From Macrocybe gigantea (lineage: Eukaryota > Basidiomycota > Agaricomycetes > Agaricales > Callistosporiaceae): a stretch of DNA of 64,000 bases. The notes below the pieces were generated by a model. The model was not told the origin of the DNA and made no database searches. It worked only from the letters and a program-made list of their open reading frames with translations. Of the stretch, positions 21,231 through 32,312 are shown in pieces. A program made the position numbers and the translations under genes. Location of the stretch: the NCBI GenBank assembly GCA_011319805.1, contig SJRY01000328.1, positions 1 through 64,000 of the forward strand, given 5' to 3'. Each line of letters begins with the position of its first letter. Position 1 is the stretch's first letter.

Positions 21231-24200
21231 GTTGACATCAGACCATGCTCCACTGTCACTTGTGTTGGACGTTCCCCTGCTTGACTTATCTGTCTGGCAT
21301 CGAACACTAAGCAAAGACAGTGTGCCGGAGTTTATCTCTGACATTGCTGCTGATCTTCTCGGGATGGACATAGTCCCTATCGAGACTAACAACGACCTCG
21401 AAAGTGTCTTGCTGACACTCTCAAAGGCCATTGACCGAGCTTGGAACCTCCATTCTAAGGAATGCAAACTTTCAAAATGGAGCAAAGATTGGTGGAACCA
21501 GCACTGCTCTGAGACCCTTGATACTTTCAGGCAAAGCCATACTGAAAGGGATCATCGCATCTGGTGGTGAGCTGTCAAAGATGCTAAACGTGCCTTCTTT
21601 GATCAGCGGATCAAAGAGGTTGCCGAGAAATCTCGTCGTCCATGGGACCTAGCTGCGTGGATGAAACAGAGACCTCTACCAGACTACGAAGCTATCTCTT
21701 ATCAGGAACAGCCGTGCAACTCTATCGAAGCGCTTTGGAGTGTGCTTGATAAGTCTTATAACGCTGCGTCTGATCATGCAGTTAATTTGGATTGCCTTAA
21801 TGACCTCGAAGCGCATCCGGTAAGGGACTGGGTCCCTTTCTCTGCTACAGAACTCCGAGAGTCCTTGGAGCCTTGCAGCAATACCTCTGCTCCAGGACCA
21901 GATCACCTGTCCTGGGGCCACATTAAACAGCTGGTGAAGTTCCCTCACGTAGCTGCATTTATCTTGAACATTGCAAATGCATATTTAGACCTGGGGCATT
22001 GGCCCTCTTACTTCAAGCAGAGCTTGTCCGTTATCATTCCGAAACCTGGCAAACCTGCATACGATACCCCGAAAGCCTTTCGTCCAATTGTGCTTTTGAA
22101 CACTCTCGGCAAACTTGTCGAAAAAATGCTAGCGCGGCGTATGCAATACGAAGCAACCAAATATGCTGTCTTTGATCCGAAGCAGTTTGGTGGCATTCGT
22201 CAGAACTCTACGGAGGATGCTGGTGTCTTTCTGACCCATATTATCCAGCAGGGCTGGCTAAAGGGTCTCAAGACGAGCGTTATTGCTTTCAATGTTGCTC
22301 AATATTTTCCCTCTCTCAACTATGGGATGTTGGTGAGGATACTTCAACATGGGGGCTTTGCACGTCAAGTGTCTAAGTTCTTCGAGTCTTACCTCGTCGG
22401 ATGTAAAACTTCCTATGCTTGGCGTAGTGCCATCTCACCAGAGTTCAATGCCAATGTTGGTGTCGGCCAAGGCTCTGCTCTATCTCCGGTACTGTCAGCC
22501 TTGTACTTGGCACCAGTACTGAAAATATACCAGAAGGTTGACAATATGCTGACCATCATGTCGTTTGTAGATAATGGGCTGATTATCGCTCAGTCCAAAT
22601 CCATCCCGGACAAGAGGGCGTATGCATCTGTGCACAACCTCTTTACAGACTTCAGTCTTGTTGTTGAACACAACAAAACTGAATTGCAGCATTTTTCGCG
22701 CAATAGCAAGGACCCGCGTCCTTCTATTGATTTGGGCTTTGCCCCGTTCACGGGCAACACTCCCTTGCAACCCAAGGAGGTGTGGAGATACCTTGCGTTC
22801 TTTCTGGACGCGTGCCTGTCTTTCAAGGAACACGTCCGCTTCTACGCAACAAAAGCACTGACTATGGCCAGGGCCTTCCAGATGTTGGGCAACTCTGTGC
22901 GAGGGCTATCCCCTCAACAGAAGCGCATCCTCTACCTGTCGTGCACGCATCCTATTGCGATGTATGGCTGTTTGTTATGGAACTTCAATGGTATGCGCAA
23001 TGTCGCACTGTTGAAGCAGCTATGCCAGATGCAGTGTAAGGCTTGGATTTGGATTAATGGTCAATTCTGCACCACTCTGGAGGGCGTGGCTGAAATGATG
23101 GCCTGTGTCAAACCTATCGCCGGGTTTATCAAGCATCTGAAAGTCAGGTCCTCTGCCCAGCTGGCCAACTCCAACTTGAGGCATGCCCTTAGAGCTTTGA
23201 CCACCCCACCTGCAATGGGGGGTGACCCCTCGAGGTCAAAAAACTTGACCTCTCTCTCAGACAGGCAGCGTATTGTGCTCAAGTCCCCTCTCAAGGATTT
23301 GGTGGACCTTAAACCACCTAACTTTTTATCCATGGACTATTTTGCAGATGTGAATAATCTGGGCAGGCAGCTCGTTGACCAGTTCAGCAGCCACCTTGAG
23401 ATCCATAAGCTTCTTGGCAGAGATGAAGACTCTATCAAGGCATATCGCGCATCGCTCGAACAGGCACTCGCTGAGTGTCAGCTTGAGCCCAACTGTGTAT
23501 ACATGAGTAGTGATGGCGCCGTACCCACGAAAGCTGATACACTTAGACAGTCAGTGTATTCGTCCCGGGTCTACCGAGGCAATACACTTGTTTTCAAAAC
23601 TCATCAGCCTGTCAGTAAAGCGACAAGCGATGACTCTGAGCTAATTGGATTGCGTATATCGATCCAGAAGGCTATCGCACAGGATGGAGCCATATCCATC
23701 GTGTGCTTCCTCGACTTGATGAATGCAATCAATCGCATCATCGATTGTAACCCTCACTCTGTGCAGTTGCATTCTATTGCACTGTGCACCTTATTACAGG
23801 CTTGGTTTGCCCGGTCCGAGCTGCACCAGATTTCATTCTGGCACGTCCCCTCCTCTTGGAAGTGGGCTATCCAAGTTGAAGTGCACGAGTCAGTGCGTGG
23901 CCTCGACATACCTCAGGGGCATAGTCCCCTCTATACCACAGACGCTCTCCACAAGGAGGCAGATGATGATATGCATGCCTCTTGGTTCCATGATTCTAGA
24001 ATCAAGAAATACATTAGCGCCTCCACATTTTGATTCCATGATGCTGGAAAGCCTGAGTCCTATGAGTGCCCGCTTTGTAAGAGAAAGGGCTTCATGAAAT
24101 TGGTGACAGGCAACGAGCTATTTGCTCGTTGCTGTCGCGTTGCATGTGGACACGCGCCAATCAATGCATATCGAGCGCAGTTTAATTTTGTCGAGAGCGA

Positions 24201-24375
24201 TGAGTGCTCGTGCGGGTGGGGTCCTGAGGACTCTGTTCACGTTATGACTCTGTGCCATAATTGGAACAGACCAGCTGAATGCCAGTATGATGCCTTTGTG
24301 CGTCCCTGGTTTGTCAAGTACCTAACGTCCAATAAGGCAGCGGGTGCTTTTATCCCAGATCCGGGGGGCGGGTAA
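21228..24375 (+). pseudogene. LINE ORF2, longest open stretch in the window but catalytically dead
   Basis: Endonuclease end and linker, then 790 open codons (21661-24033) with RT and RNase H. Although long, the RT has lost both catalytic aspartates. Motif A reads AFNVAQYFPSL (AFDVAQYFPSL in the copies at 8.4-11.5 and 24.8-26.2 kb) and the FVDD box reads FVDNGL; both are G-to-A changes. Six residues (NVPKLQ) after SIPD are replaced by one. Other breaks are TGA at about 21568 (IWW then stop) and TGA for CGA at 24031-24033. The Cys/His motif ECSCGWGPEDSVHVMTLC and stop TAA 24373-24375 follow. Confidence 0.9.
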
Positions 24376-24800
24376 CTGCCCCTTCGTAGCAGGGGATACT
24401 CAGGTTATGGCTCCTCGCGGGGCCTTTGTGTGGAAGCAACCGCAACTGGCCTTCGGGCTGGGGGACCCACAGCATCAATTCAACATGGTGCTCGATGAAA
24501 GCGAACACCGAGCATTATTGCGCATCACGGACTCTGTGACACCTGTCGTTATGGGCCCTTTGGGACCCTTTATGTGGAAGTGACCACGTCTGGCTCTTAG
24601 GAGCTGGGGGACACGGGTCGAGCGAGCGAGTCAGCACGAGCGCGCGCCTGGCAGGCGCGCTCTCGGGCAGGAGACAGCAGGGTGAATATGCCCTCTATGT
24701 ACATCCCTTCAGTTCGGTTCTTTTTGGACTAGTCATATTTATTGTAGGTACAATGTGTATTTACAAGCGGACTGCCATCGAGCACTGCTATATAAATTGT

Positions 24801-24831
<31 letters not shown>
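21228..24831 (+). mobile_element. LINE T11 (subfamily B), 5'-truncated
   Basis: It starts at the endonuclease SDH region (LTSDHAPLSLVLDVPL), directly after the T10 poly(A), and runs through most of ORF2, the 3'UTR (hairpin GGGCCC-ttt-GGGACCC, 24553-24568) and poly(A) 24807-24831. It is followed without a gap by T12 on the opposite strand. Confidence 0.88.
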
Positions 24832-26177
24832 GTCCATAAAGAGGTTGTGCACCGATGCGTACGCCCTCTGAAGCTTCGGAACATTGTCTGGGATGGATTT
24901 AGACTGAGCAATAATCAGTCCGTCATCCACGAATGACATGATAGTCAGCATATTGTCAACCTTCTGGTATATTTTCAGTACTTGTGCCAAGTACAAGGCT
25001 AACAGTACTGGAGATAAAGCAGAGCCTTGGCTAACACCAATGTCAGCATCAAACTCTGGCGAGACGGCACTGCACCAGGCATACGAAGTCTTATGCCCAA
25101 TGAGGTAGGATTCAAACAACTTTGACACTTGATGTACAAAGCCTCTGTGTTGTAGTATCCTTACTAACATATGATGGTTAAGTGAAGGAAAATATTGAGC
25201 AACATCAAAAGCAATAACACTTGTTTTAAACCCCTTAACCCAACCCTGACGGATGATATGGGTTAGGAAGACTCCAGCATCCTCCCTAGAGTTCTGCCAA
25301 ATGCCACCGAACTGCTTCAGATCGAAAACAGCAAATTTGGTGGCTTCGTATTGCATACGCTGCACTAGCATTTTTTCGATGAGTTTGCCAAGGGTATTCA
25401 AAAGCACAATTGGGCGAAAGGCCTTTGGGGTATCGTATGCAGGTTTGCCAGGTTTCGGAATAATCACCGACAGGCTCTGCTTGAAGTAGGAGAGCCAGTG
25501 GCCCAGTTCCAAACATGCATTAGCAATGTTCAAGATAAAATCAGCCAAGTAAGGGAATTTCACCAGCTGCTTAACATGGCCCCAGGACAGATGATCTGGT
25601 CCTGGAGCAGAGGTGTTGCTACAAGGCTCCAGGGACTCTCAGAGTTCTGCAGCAGAAAACGGGACCCAGTCCTGAATTGGATGAGGCTCGAGTTCATCGA
25701 GCTTATCCAAATTAACTGGCCTGTCAGACACAGCATTATAGGATTTGTCAAGCACATTCCACAGTGACTCAATAGAGTTACAAGGCTGTTCCCGAAAGGA
25801 GATAGCCTCATAGGCCGGAAGCAGCCTTTGCTTCATCCATGCAGCTAGATCCCATGGATGTCATGATTTTTCAGCAACTTCCTTGATTCGTTGATCAAAG
25901 AAAGTGTGTTTAGCATCTTTAATAGCTCGTCGCCAGATGTGATAGTTGCCTTCAGACCGGGTCTGCCTGAAGGTATCCAAAGTTTCGGAACAATGCTGAT
26001 TCCACCAGCCTTTGCTCCGCTTCGATAGCTTGCACTCCTTAGAGTGGAGGTCCCAAGCATGGTCAACTGATTTGGAGAGAGTCTGGAGGATGCTCTCTAA
26101 ATCCTCTAGTGACTCAATTGGCACTAAGTCTATACCGAGCAGATCGCCGGCAATGTCAGAGATAAACTCAGGCACAC
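24832..26177 (-). mobile_element. LINE T12, segment 3 (ORF2 RT region), 3'-truncated
   Basis: This is the 3'-most surviving part of T12. It runs on the minus strand from the endonuclease/RT linker (PEFISDIAGDLLGIDLVP) to the region after the RT catalytic box (SFVDDGLIIAQS, ending HNLFMDF at 24832). Motif A (AFDVAQYFPSLNH) is intact. Stops occur at about 25637 and 25860. It continues 28933-30333 across the inserted S1d-LINE chimera: the 15-bp duplication GTGTGCCTGAGTTTA lies at 26163-26177 and 28933-28947 (minus reading). Confidence 0.88.
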
Positions 26178-26568
26178 TTTTTTTTTTTTTTAATTCAACA
26201 ATTTATATAGCGGTGCACGGTGGCAGTCCGCTTGTAAATACACCAAGGTACCTACTATAAATACGACTAGTCTGAGGCAAACCAGACTGAAGGGAGATAC
26301 ATAGAGGGCTGCACTGCCCTGCTCTCTCGTGCCCGCGCTCGAGCTATGGGACTCGAGCTCACGCATACTCACTCGCTCGAGCACTGTCCCCCAACCCCAG
26401 AGGGCCGGCTGTGGTCAATTCCATGTAAAAGGTCCAAAAGGACCTATAACAATGCTGTTGCAGAGTTTGCGATTCGCATACCGCTTGGTCAGTGCTTCGG
26501 TCACTGACCCAACTGTTTTAAGATTGTCCAGGTTGCCCCGGACGATCTCCGCTACAGAACGGCAGTCA

Positions 26569-27733
26569 CCCGCCGCCTGGATCCGGAATGAAAGCACCTG
26601 CAGCCTTATTAGATGTCAAGTACTTAATGAACCAGTGATGCACAAAGGCGTCGAACTGGCGTTCAGTTGGCCTGTGCCAGTTACGGCACTGAGTCATGAC
26701 GTGGACGGAGTCCTCAGCCCCTCGTCTGCAAGAGCATAAATCGCTATCGACAAAATTAAACCGTGCCCGATACGCATTGATCGGGGCATGGCCGCATGCA
26801 AGACGTGAGCAGCGAGCGTAAAGCTCATTATCTGTCACTAACTTCATGAAGCCCATTCTCTTCCGAGAGGGGCGTTCATAGGAATTTGGCTTTCCTGCTT
26901 CGTAAAAACGAAATGTGGAAGCACCAATGTATTTCTTGTTCCCAGAATTCTGGAACCAAGTGCTATGCATATCATCGTCAGCCTCCTTTTGAAGGCCATC
27001 GGTGGTATAAAGGGGATGAAGCCCCAGAGGAACGTTCAGGCTTCGAGCGAACTCATGAGCCTCGACTTGTATTGCCCACTTCCATTTGGAAGGGACGTGC
27101 CAGAATTCAATCCGGCGCTGCTCGGACTCTGAGAGCCAAGCTTTCAATGATCTACAAAGTGCAATAGAATGTGACTGCACAGAGTGGGGATTGCAATCAA
27201 TGATGCGATTAATCGCATTCATCGAATCCAGAAAGCACACGATGGAGTCAACTCCATCTTGTGTGATAGCCTTTTGGATTGCCATTCGCAATCCAATAAG
27301 CTCGGCATCATTGCTCGTTGATTTGCCAACAGGCTGACGAATTTCGAAAACCAGCCTGCCCTCGCGATAAACACGCGAAGCTGACACAGACTGCTTAAAT
27401 GGCACTTCTGCTTTCGCAGGCACGGAGCCATCACTACTCACATAAGAGCAATCATGCTGGGTCAAACACTGGGTAAGTGTTTGATCCAGCGATGCGCGAT
27501 AAGCCTTGACCGAGTCCTCGTCTCGGCCAAGTAACTTATGAATCTCAAAGCGACTGTCAAACTCATCGACAAGCCGCCTGCCCGGGTTATTTGCATCCGC
27601 AAAATAATCCGTGGTTAGAAAGAGTGGTGGTTTCAGATCCACCAAATCCTTGAGTGGGGACTTAAGCGCAGCACGCTGTCTGTCTGACAAAGAAGCGAGA
27701 TTTCTCACTTTAGATGGGTCGCCCCCAGACGAC
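26569..27733 (-). pseudogene. LINE ORF2 C-terminus within the S1d chimera, open to its stop
   Basis: On the minus strand 380 codons are open from about 27708 (RNLASLSDRQRAALKSPLK) through RNase H (YVSSDGS, ELIGLR, IVCFLDS, VEAHEFA) and the Cys/His motif LCSCRRGAEDSVHVMTQC to AFIPDPGGG and the stop near 26567-26569. It lacks RT and endonuclease. It is subfamily A, nearly identical to the part at 3207-4377 but without that copy's breaks. Confidence 0.85.
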
Positions 27734-28931
27734 GAAGTTTAGCCCCCCCCTTGCGGGGGAGGCTGCTACCTAGGTGGGTCTGCCAGATTAAGGCTATTGT
27801 CCAGCACTTTCACCCCAGGGCCATCCACGCCCAGGGGAACCCTTAACCTAGGACTCCTTATGTGGGTCCAGTGTGCATCCGTCGGGCTTACGCCCTCCCT
27901 ATTTGGTCTGCGGACCCCCCTTGCCAACGGCCGAGGCCTCCCCAAATTGGGTGTGGACTCAGGGATGGTACCGTCTTACTCAGCTGCGGTCTGCCGGATT
28001 AAGGCTTTTTGTCCGACACTTGCACCCCAAGGCCATCCACGCCAAGGGGAACCGTTTAAGCCTGCCAAGTAGGTCGGCATGGACTTTCACCTACACACTG
28101 GGGTCCCCAGAGTCCCACGGAACCCAGGAGTTCACACTTCGGATTCAACTTAAGCGGCAACCTGGGTGTATTATCCCAGGGCCACCGACAGAGGAGTTAG
28201 GTCTCTTGAGCCAAGGACTGGAGACTGTCCAGCCTTGCTACGGCCCAGCGGTGTCTGGGGCGCGACCCCCAGTCCTGCCTTCCCGTCCTCTGGCAGATGG
28301 TTCGCTGATGCCCCTTAGGGCGCGGATCCCCATCTGTCCAAGGTCTCTGTCTTGCCATGTGCCTGCCAGACTGGCCTCCAATATCACAGCAAGGTCCATG
28401 GTCCTCCCATGACAGGTTCCCACAGGGGAAGCCCTTAGCTGAACGGGTCTGGATCTACTTCCGCCAAAGCGTACTGCACCATGACTAACCTCCGTGGACC
28501 CCTACTTCAGGCAGCTCACACGGTACCGGGTGCCTTGTTGGCTCAAACGCCATCAGGTGGTTATCAGCCCAATTCCCGGTATAATCCCTTATCCTTTCAG
28601 CCCCTACACTTTTAGATCGGGGATCACGTGCTTGCACGTGAGTTAGGGTCATGTGACACTTGACCCACATAGTGGGGTAAGTCACATGTGTGACGCATAA
28701 CCCAGCTTACGTCATGTGCCAGCTGCTTAGTCACATGACCAAGTCACCTCCCTCGTGGGAACAACTGTCACAGGGTCGTGATACTTCCTGCCCGCGTCAC
28801 GTGGAACCAGCTCCGGACACTTCCGAATGCAAACCTGAAGATGCTACCTCCAGGACTAGAACCCGCGGCTTCGTGGCTTGCCACAGCCACAGGACTACCT
28901 GACTTGCGTTTACCGCTATGCCAACCAGCCC
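27734..28931 (-). mobile_element. S1d: tRNA-headed part of the inserted chimera
   Basis: This is a full-length S1 of about 1.2 kb, nearly identical to S1b and S1c. Head (A and B boxes) at the 28931 side, terminal hairpin and ctaaacttc at 27734. Its LINE junction lies within about 10 nt of the S1a junction. The antisense 179-codon ORF (27873-28412, plus strand) is open. Confidence 0.9.
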
Positions 28932-28947
28932 TTAAACTCAGGCACAC

Positions 28948-29781
28948 TGTCTTTCAAAAGAGTCCAGCGTGGATCAGAGAGGTCCAGCAATGGGATATCT
29001 AGAGACAGAGACAACGGACAATGGTCTGAAGTCAGTCTCAGGTCATCACGAATGACTGGTGCCACCCCACCACATCAATAGGAGTAAACATCAAATCGAT
29101 AACTGAGGGCTGCAGCTCTGCATTATGTGAGATGAAAGTCAGGCCATGGTTAGATCGCTCCACCCATTCAAGACCAAGGTCAAGTGCTGCATTGCACAAC
29201 ATCTCTCCTCATGTATGCTGTAAAGTATGGACTCCATCCCAGAGTTCATAATGACAATTGAAGTCCCCTCCTAGATAAGATAGGTTGGGGAAGTCAGGTC
29301 TTTCAGCACAATCATGCAGCAAATGAATAGCACTCCCGTCTACATCAGAGTAGGCGCTTGCAAGGAATAGAGGCTCCTCCAGAGTGGAGAAGCTGATGAT
29401 CATCAGGTTGTAACTATCGATGAGACTGCGTCTAAGGGAGGGACACAACTGATGTAAGTGGTTGTGAACATATGCCATTACACAAGGAGAATCCTCATAT
29501 GAAGACCAGCCAATGATGCAAGTCCAGTCGGGATGACTGGGGCCTCTGACTACTGGCTTGCCATCAGTGCTGTGCATTGATGGAGCTTGTCTTAGCAGGT
29601 TCCAAGTGGGTTCTTGGAGAAACAAGATATCATAGTCCTCTCCAAGAGTGGAGAGGAGAACGTCCATATGTACATATTTCCTATTTATATTTTGAGAGAA
29701 AATATGAAATGAAGAAATCAATGAGTGCTTGCCTGATCCAGGGACAACAGCCAGAGCTAATCCACTGGAGGTGTCGCTCAT
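28948..29781 (-). pseudogene. LINE ORF2 N-terminus: EEP (APE-like) endonuclease, broken
   Basis: On the minus strand it starts MSDTSSGLALAV at 29781. It shows the endonuclease landmarks DILFLQEPTWN (catalytic Glu), SAYSDVDGSA and LGGDFNCHYELWDG. The open stretch ends at 29209 with a frameshift; the following region up to 28948 (VERSNHGLTF..., RDIPLLDLSD) continues in other frames. It is the best endonuclease copy in the window. The ATG overlaps the ORF1 end, as in T1. Confidence 0.85.
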
Positions 29782-30322
29782 GATGCATCAGCCTCTGCAT
29801 TACACTGTGGGGAGGTGTTAGAATGTTTGGGACTTGATCATGTTCAATCATGTACCAGCTGATAGTGTTGTTTGATCCACTCGGAATCAAAGTGATTCTT
29901 CCAGAATGCACACTTCCGGTCATCAGGGGAGTGGTCTTTGCCGCAGCTAAGACACTTTGGAGCATGGGGCAGGGTTGGCCTGCTGGAGTTGCCTCACGAG
30001 GAGGGTTAGCCTTAGGTCTTGCCTTGCAGCAAGACATGAGTGTGCGGTGGTGCTCCTTTCTATGGGACTCTCCACAGATTGGGCACCAGAGGGATTGCTG
30101 GTTACACTTCAGAGCAGAGTGTTCCCAGTGCCAACAATGCTCGCAGAGAGGAACTCCTGGCAAGAAGAGAGTGGTGCAGAAGTGGCATCGCCAGTTCCAG
30201 ACCATGACCATGCAATTGTCCAGAGCCTTGACATTTTGGCCAGTTGACATATCCTCGATATTGAACCAAACGGTCATAGTATCAGAATTCTTGGAGTTAT
30301 GCATGATGCGGGGAACTCCAAT
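29764..30322 (-). pseudogene. LINE ORF1 C-terminal zinc-knuckle region (T12)
   Basis: On the minus strand this reads NSKNSDTMTVWFNIEDMSTGQNVKALDNCMVMVWNW in conserved alignment with 1510 onward. Then come CEHCWHWEHSALKC (first knuckle), CPICGESHRKEHHR and LAAAKTTPLM, where the last cluster has decayed and the frame shifts near 29900. It belongs with the ORF1 part at 31129-32119, separated by T13. Confidence 0.83.
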
Positions 30323-30333
30323 GAGGGTGATGA

Positions 30334-31095
30334 CATGATGCCGGAAAGCCTGAATCCTATGAGCACCCGCTTCGTAAAAGAACGGGCTTCATGAAGTTGG
30401 TGACAGGCAACAAGCTATTTGCTCGCTGCTGTCGCGTCGCATGCGGACACACACTGATCAATGTGTATCGGGCATGGTTTAACTTTGTCGAGAGCGATGA
30501 GTGCTCCTGCGGGTGGGGTCCTGAGGACTCTGTTCACATTATGACCTTGTGCCATATTTGGGACAGGCCAGCTGAATGCCAGTATGATGCCTTTGTGCAT
30601 TCCTGGTTTGTTAAGTACCTAATGTCTAATAAGGCAGCGGGTGCCTTTATCCCGGATCTGGGGGGTGGGTAACCGTGTCCTCGCAGTGGGGGATGCTAAG
30701 GGTTATGGCTGTTTGCGGGGCCTTTGCATGGAAGTAACCGCAGCTGGCCTTCAGGCTGGGGGACCCAGAGCGCCTATCATAGTGTTTGATGAAAGTGAAC
30801 ACCGAGCTTCATTGCGCAGTGCATGCTCTGTGACACCTGTCGTTATGGGCCCTTTGGGACCCTTTATGTGGAATTGACCACGTCTGGCTCCTAGGAGCTG
30901 GGGGACATGGGCTGAGCAAGTGAGCCAGCATGAACACGTGCCTAAGAGGCATGCGTACAGGCAGGAGACAACAGGGTGAATATGCCCTCTATGTACATCC
31001 CTTCAGTCCAGTTTCCTTCGGACTAGTCATATTTATTGTAGGTACCAATGTGTATTTACAAGCGGACTGCCATCAAGTACCGCTATATAAATTGT

Positions 31096-31127
<32 letters not shown>
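30334..31127 (+). mobile_element. LINE T13 (subfamily B), 5'-truncated insertion in T12 ORF1
   Basis: It begins at the post-RNase H region (HDAGKPES), has one short ORF2 stretch (30391-30672: MKLVTGNKLFARCC..., CSCGWGPEDSVHIMTLC, stop TAA) after a frameshift, a 3'UTR and poly(A) 31102-31127. It is flanked by the 11-bp duplication GAGGGTGATGA. Confidence 0.9.
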
Positions 31128-31128
31128 C

Positions 31129-32119
31129 GAGGGTGATGAGGTCCAAAAATGAAGAATCTTGGAGAATCTCATATGCTTGCCGGGCAGTGATGACACTTCC
31201 ATCAGCATTGAAGTATGGTACGTCAAGCAGCTTCACATAGAAAACACTCATAGGAATAGTGAGCTCGACAGTGGATCCCGCTGGAGCACATTGGAGAGCA
31301 GCCTCACCCAAAATACCGAAGTCCTTGGGTGATGCACCTTTGTCATCAAACAAGAAAACAAGGAGACAGAGTGGTCCTGGATGGACTTGCATTGGATCCA
31401 GGATTTACTAGCCATCAGCCCTCGATTGAAGGCAGAGAGAAGAGTTCCAGCGGCAACAGAAGTATTGTCTGCAGGGAAAGTGAAGGTCACCCTAACATTA
31501 TGTCAGGATGGCCCATAGGAAGTGGACTTTGCCTTCTTCTTGGGCAGTCTGGAAGACTCCTCAGTTCCTTCCTTTTGCAAGAAGATGATCTTCTCCATGG
31601 AGAGGTGTGGGAATGTCTTTTCCAGAGCTATGTGGCCCATCAAGCATAGAGACAGAGAACATGTTGACGTCACTGGCACTGCTGACCAGAGTTGCAATGC
31701 CCTCAGCGATAGCATATTGATATCCCACCAGGATGGAGATGGAAGATGAGCTGACCTTCAAGATCCAGGCCTTGAGGGTGGCGAGAGACTCGGCTGTGGC
31801 CTTAGCTTCACCATGAAGGAACTGGTCACCTTTGGGGAAGATCGCAATGCCGATAGCATTATCATTGTATGCTGCCTCGGTGGACAGAATTGACAGAGAG
31901 GGGGGAGCAGAAGGTCTGGTAGGTCCACCTGCATTAGAAGGATTGGTGTCATCGGTGTCCATGAGACCATTGCCACCTTGAAAAAGGAGGCTCTCACCCC
32001 CCCCGGGCTAGTGGAGGTGGAGCAGAAGAGTGGGATGGACCAGCAGTAGGCTGTCCAGGGTGCAGATTGAGCAGTGGTGGGCCACCACTGCCGATGATGT
32101 TGAGCAGGTCATCGCTCAT
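31129..32119 (-). pseudogene. LINE ORF1 5' part (T12), with internal deletion
   Basis: It starts MSDDLLNIIGSGG at 32119, followed by frameshifts around 31990 and MDTDDTNPSNAGG. After VSMLDGPH about 100 codons of the Pro-rich region are deleted and reading resumes at the KDIPTPLHGE equivalent of KTFPHLPGEK. The conserved block (FTFPADNTSVAAGTLL to ARQAYEILQDSSFLDLITLV) follows in another frame and runs to the T13 insertion. Confidence 0.82.
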
Positions 32120-32312
32120 GGAAAAACTCTAATAAATCGGGCGATTTTCAGCCGATTTTCACGATTTCAAAAACAGGGGGTGCTCAAGGATAACAGAATC
32201 TGGGTATGCAATTTGATCGAAGATCAGCCCAGCTGTTGATGCTGTAGAACAGTGGATGTGATGTGTGAGTGTTGTTTATAGATATTTACAAGTGGGTGTT
32301 GCAGAAAGAGGT
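31129..32312 (-). mobile_element. LINE T12, segment 1 (5' end, 5'UTR and ORF1 5' part)
   Basis: It reaches the LINE 5' terminus near 32312 (minus: cacctctttctgcaacaccc). The 5'UTR hairpin is at 32134-32158 and the ORF1 start at 32119. With segments 2 and 3, T12 spans from the 5' end to past the RT box, which makes it the most complete single LINE in the window once the nested insertions are removed. Confidence 0.87.

Larger units (their letters stand above)
26178..28932 (-). mobile_element. S1d-LINE chimera inserted as one unit, 15-bp target-site duplication
   Basis: On the minus strand the unit begins with the S1 tRNA-like head (28931), ends its S1 part at ctaaacttc (27734), continues into LINE ORF2 (GGDPSKVRNLASL) and finishes in poly(A) (poly(T) 26178-26191). 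The identical 15-mer GTGTGCCTGAGTTTA flanks it, and the host LINE T12 reads through on both sides (ending PEF and resuming PEFISDIAG). This is direct evidence that S1 plus a LINE 3' part was inserted in a single retrotransposition event. Confidence 0.92.
28933..30333 (-). mobile_element. LINE T12, segment 2 (ORF1 3' part and ORF2 endonuclease)
   Basis: This is the middle part of host LINE T12, bounded by two later insertions: the S1d chimera on the left (15-bp duplication) and T13 on the right (GAGGGTGATGA at 30323-30333 and 31129-31139). It holds the ORF1 zinc-knuckle region and the ORF2 start. Confidence 0.88.

Noticed and set aside
21661..24033. A 790-codon ORF as a possible host gene
   Set aside because: It is LINE ORF2 by its RT and RNase H motifs and its flanking 3'UTR and poly(A).
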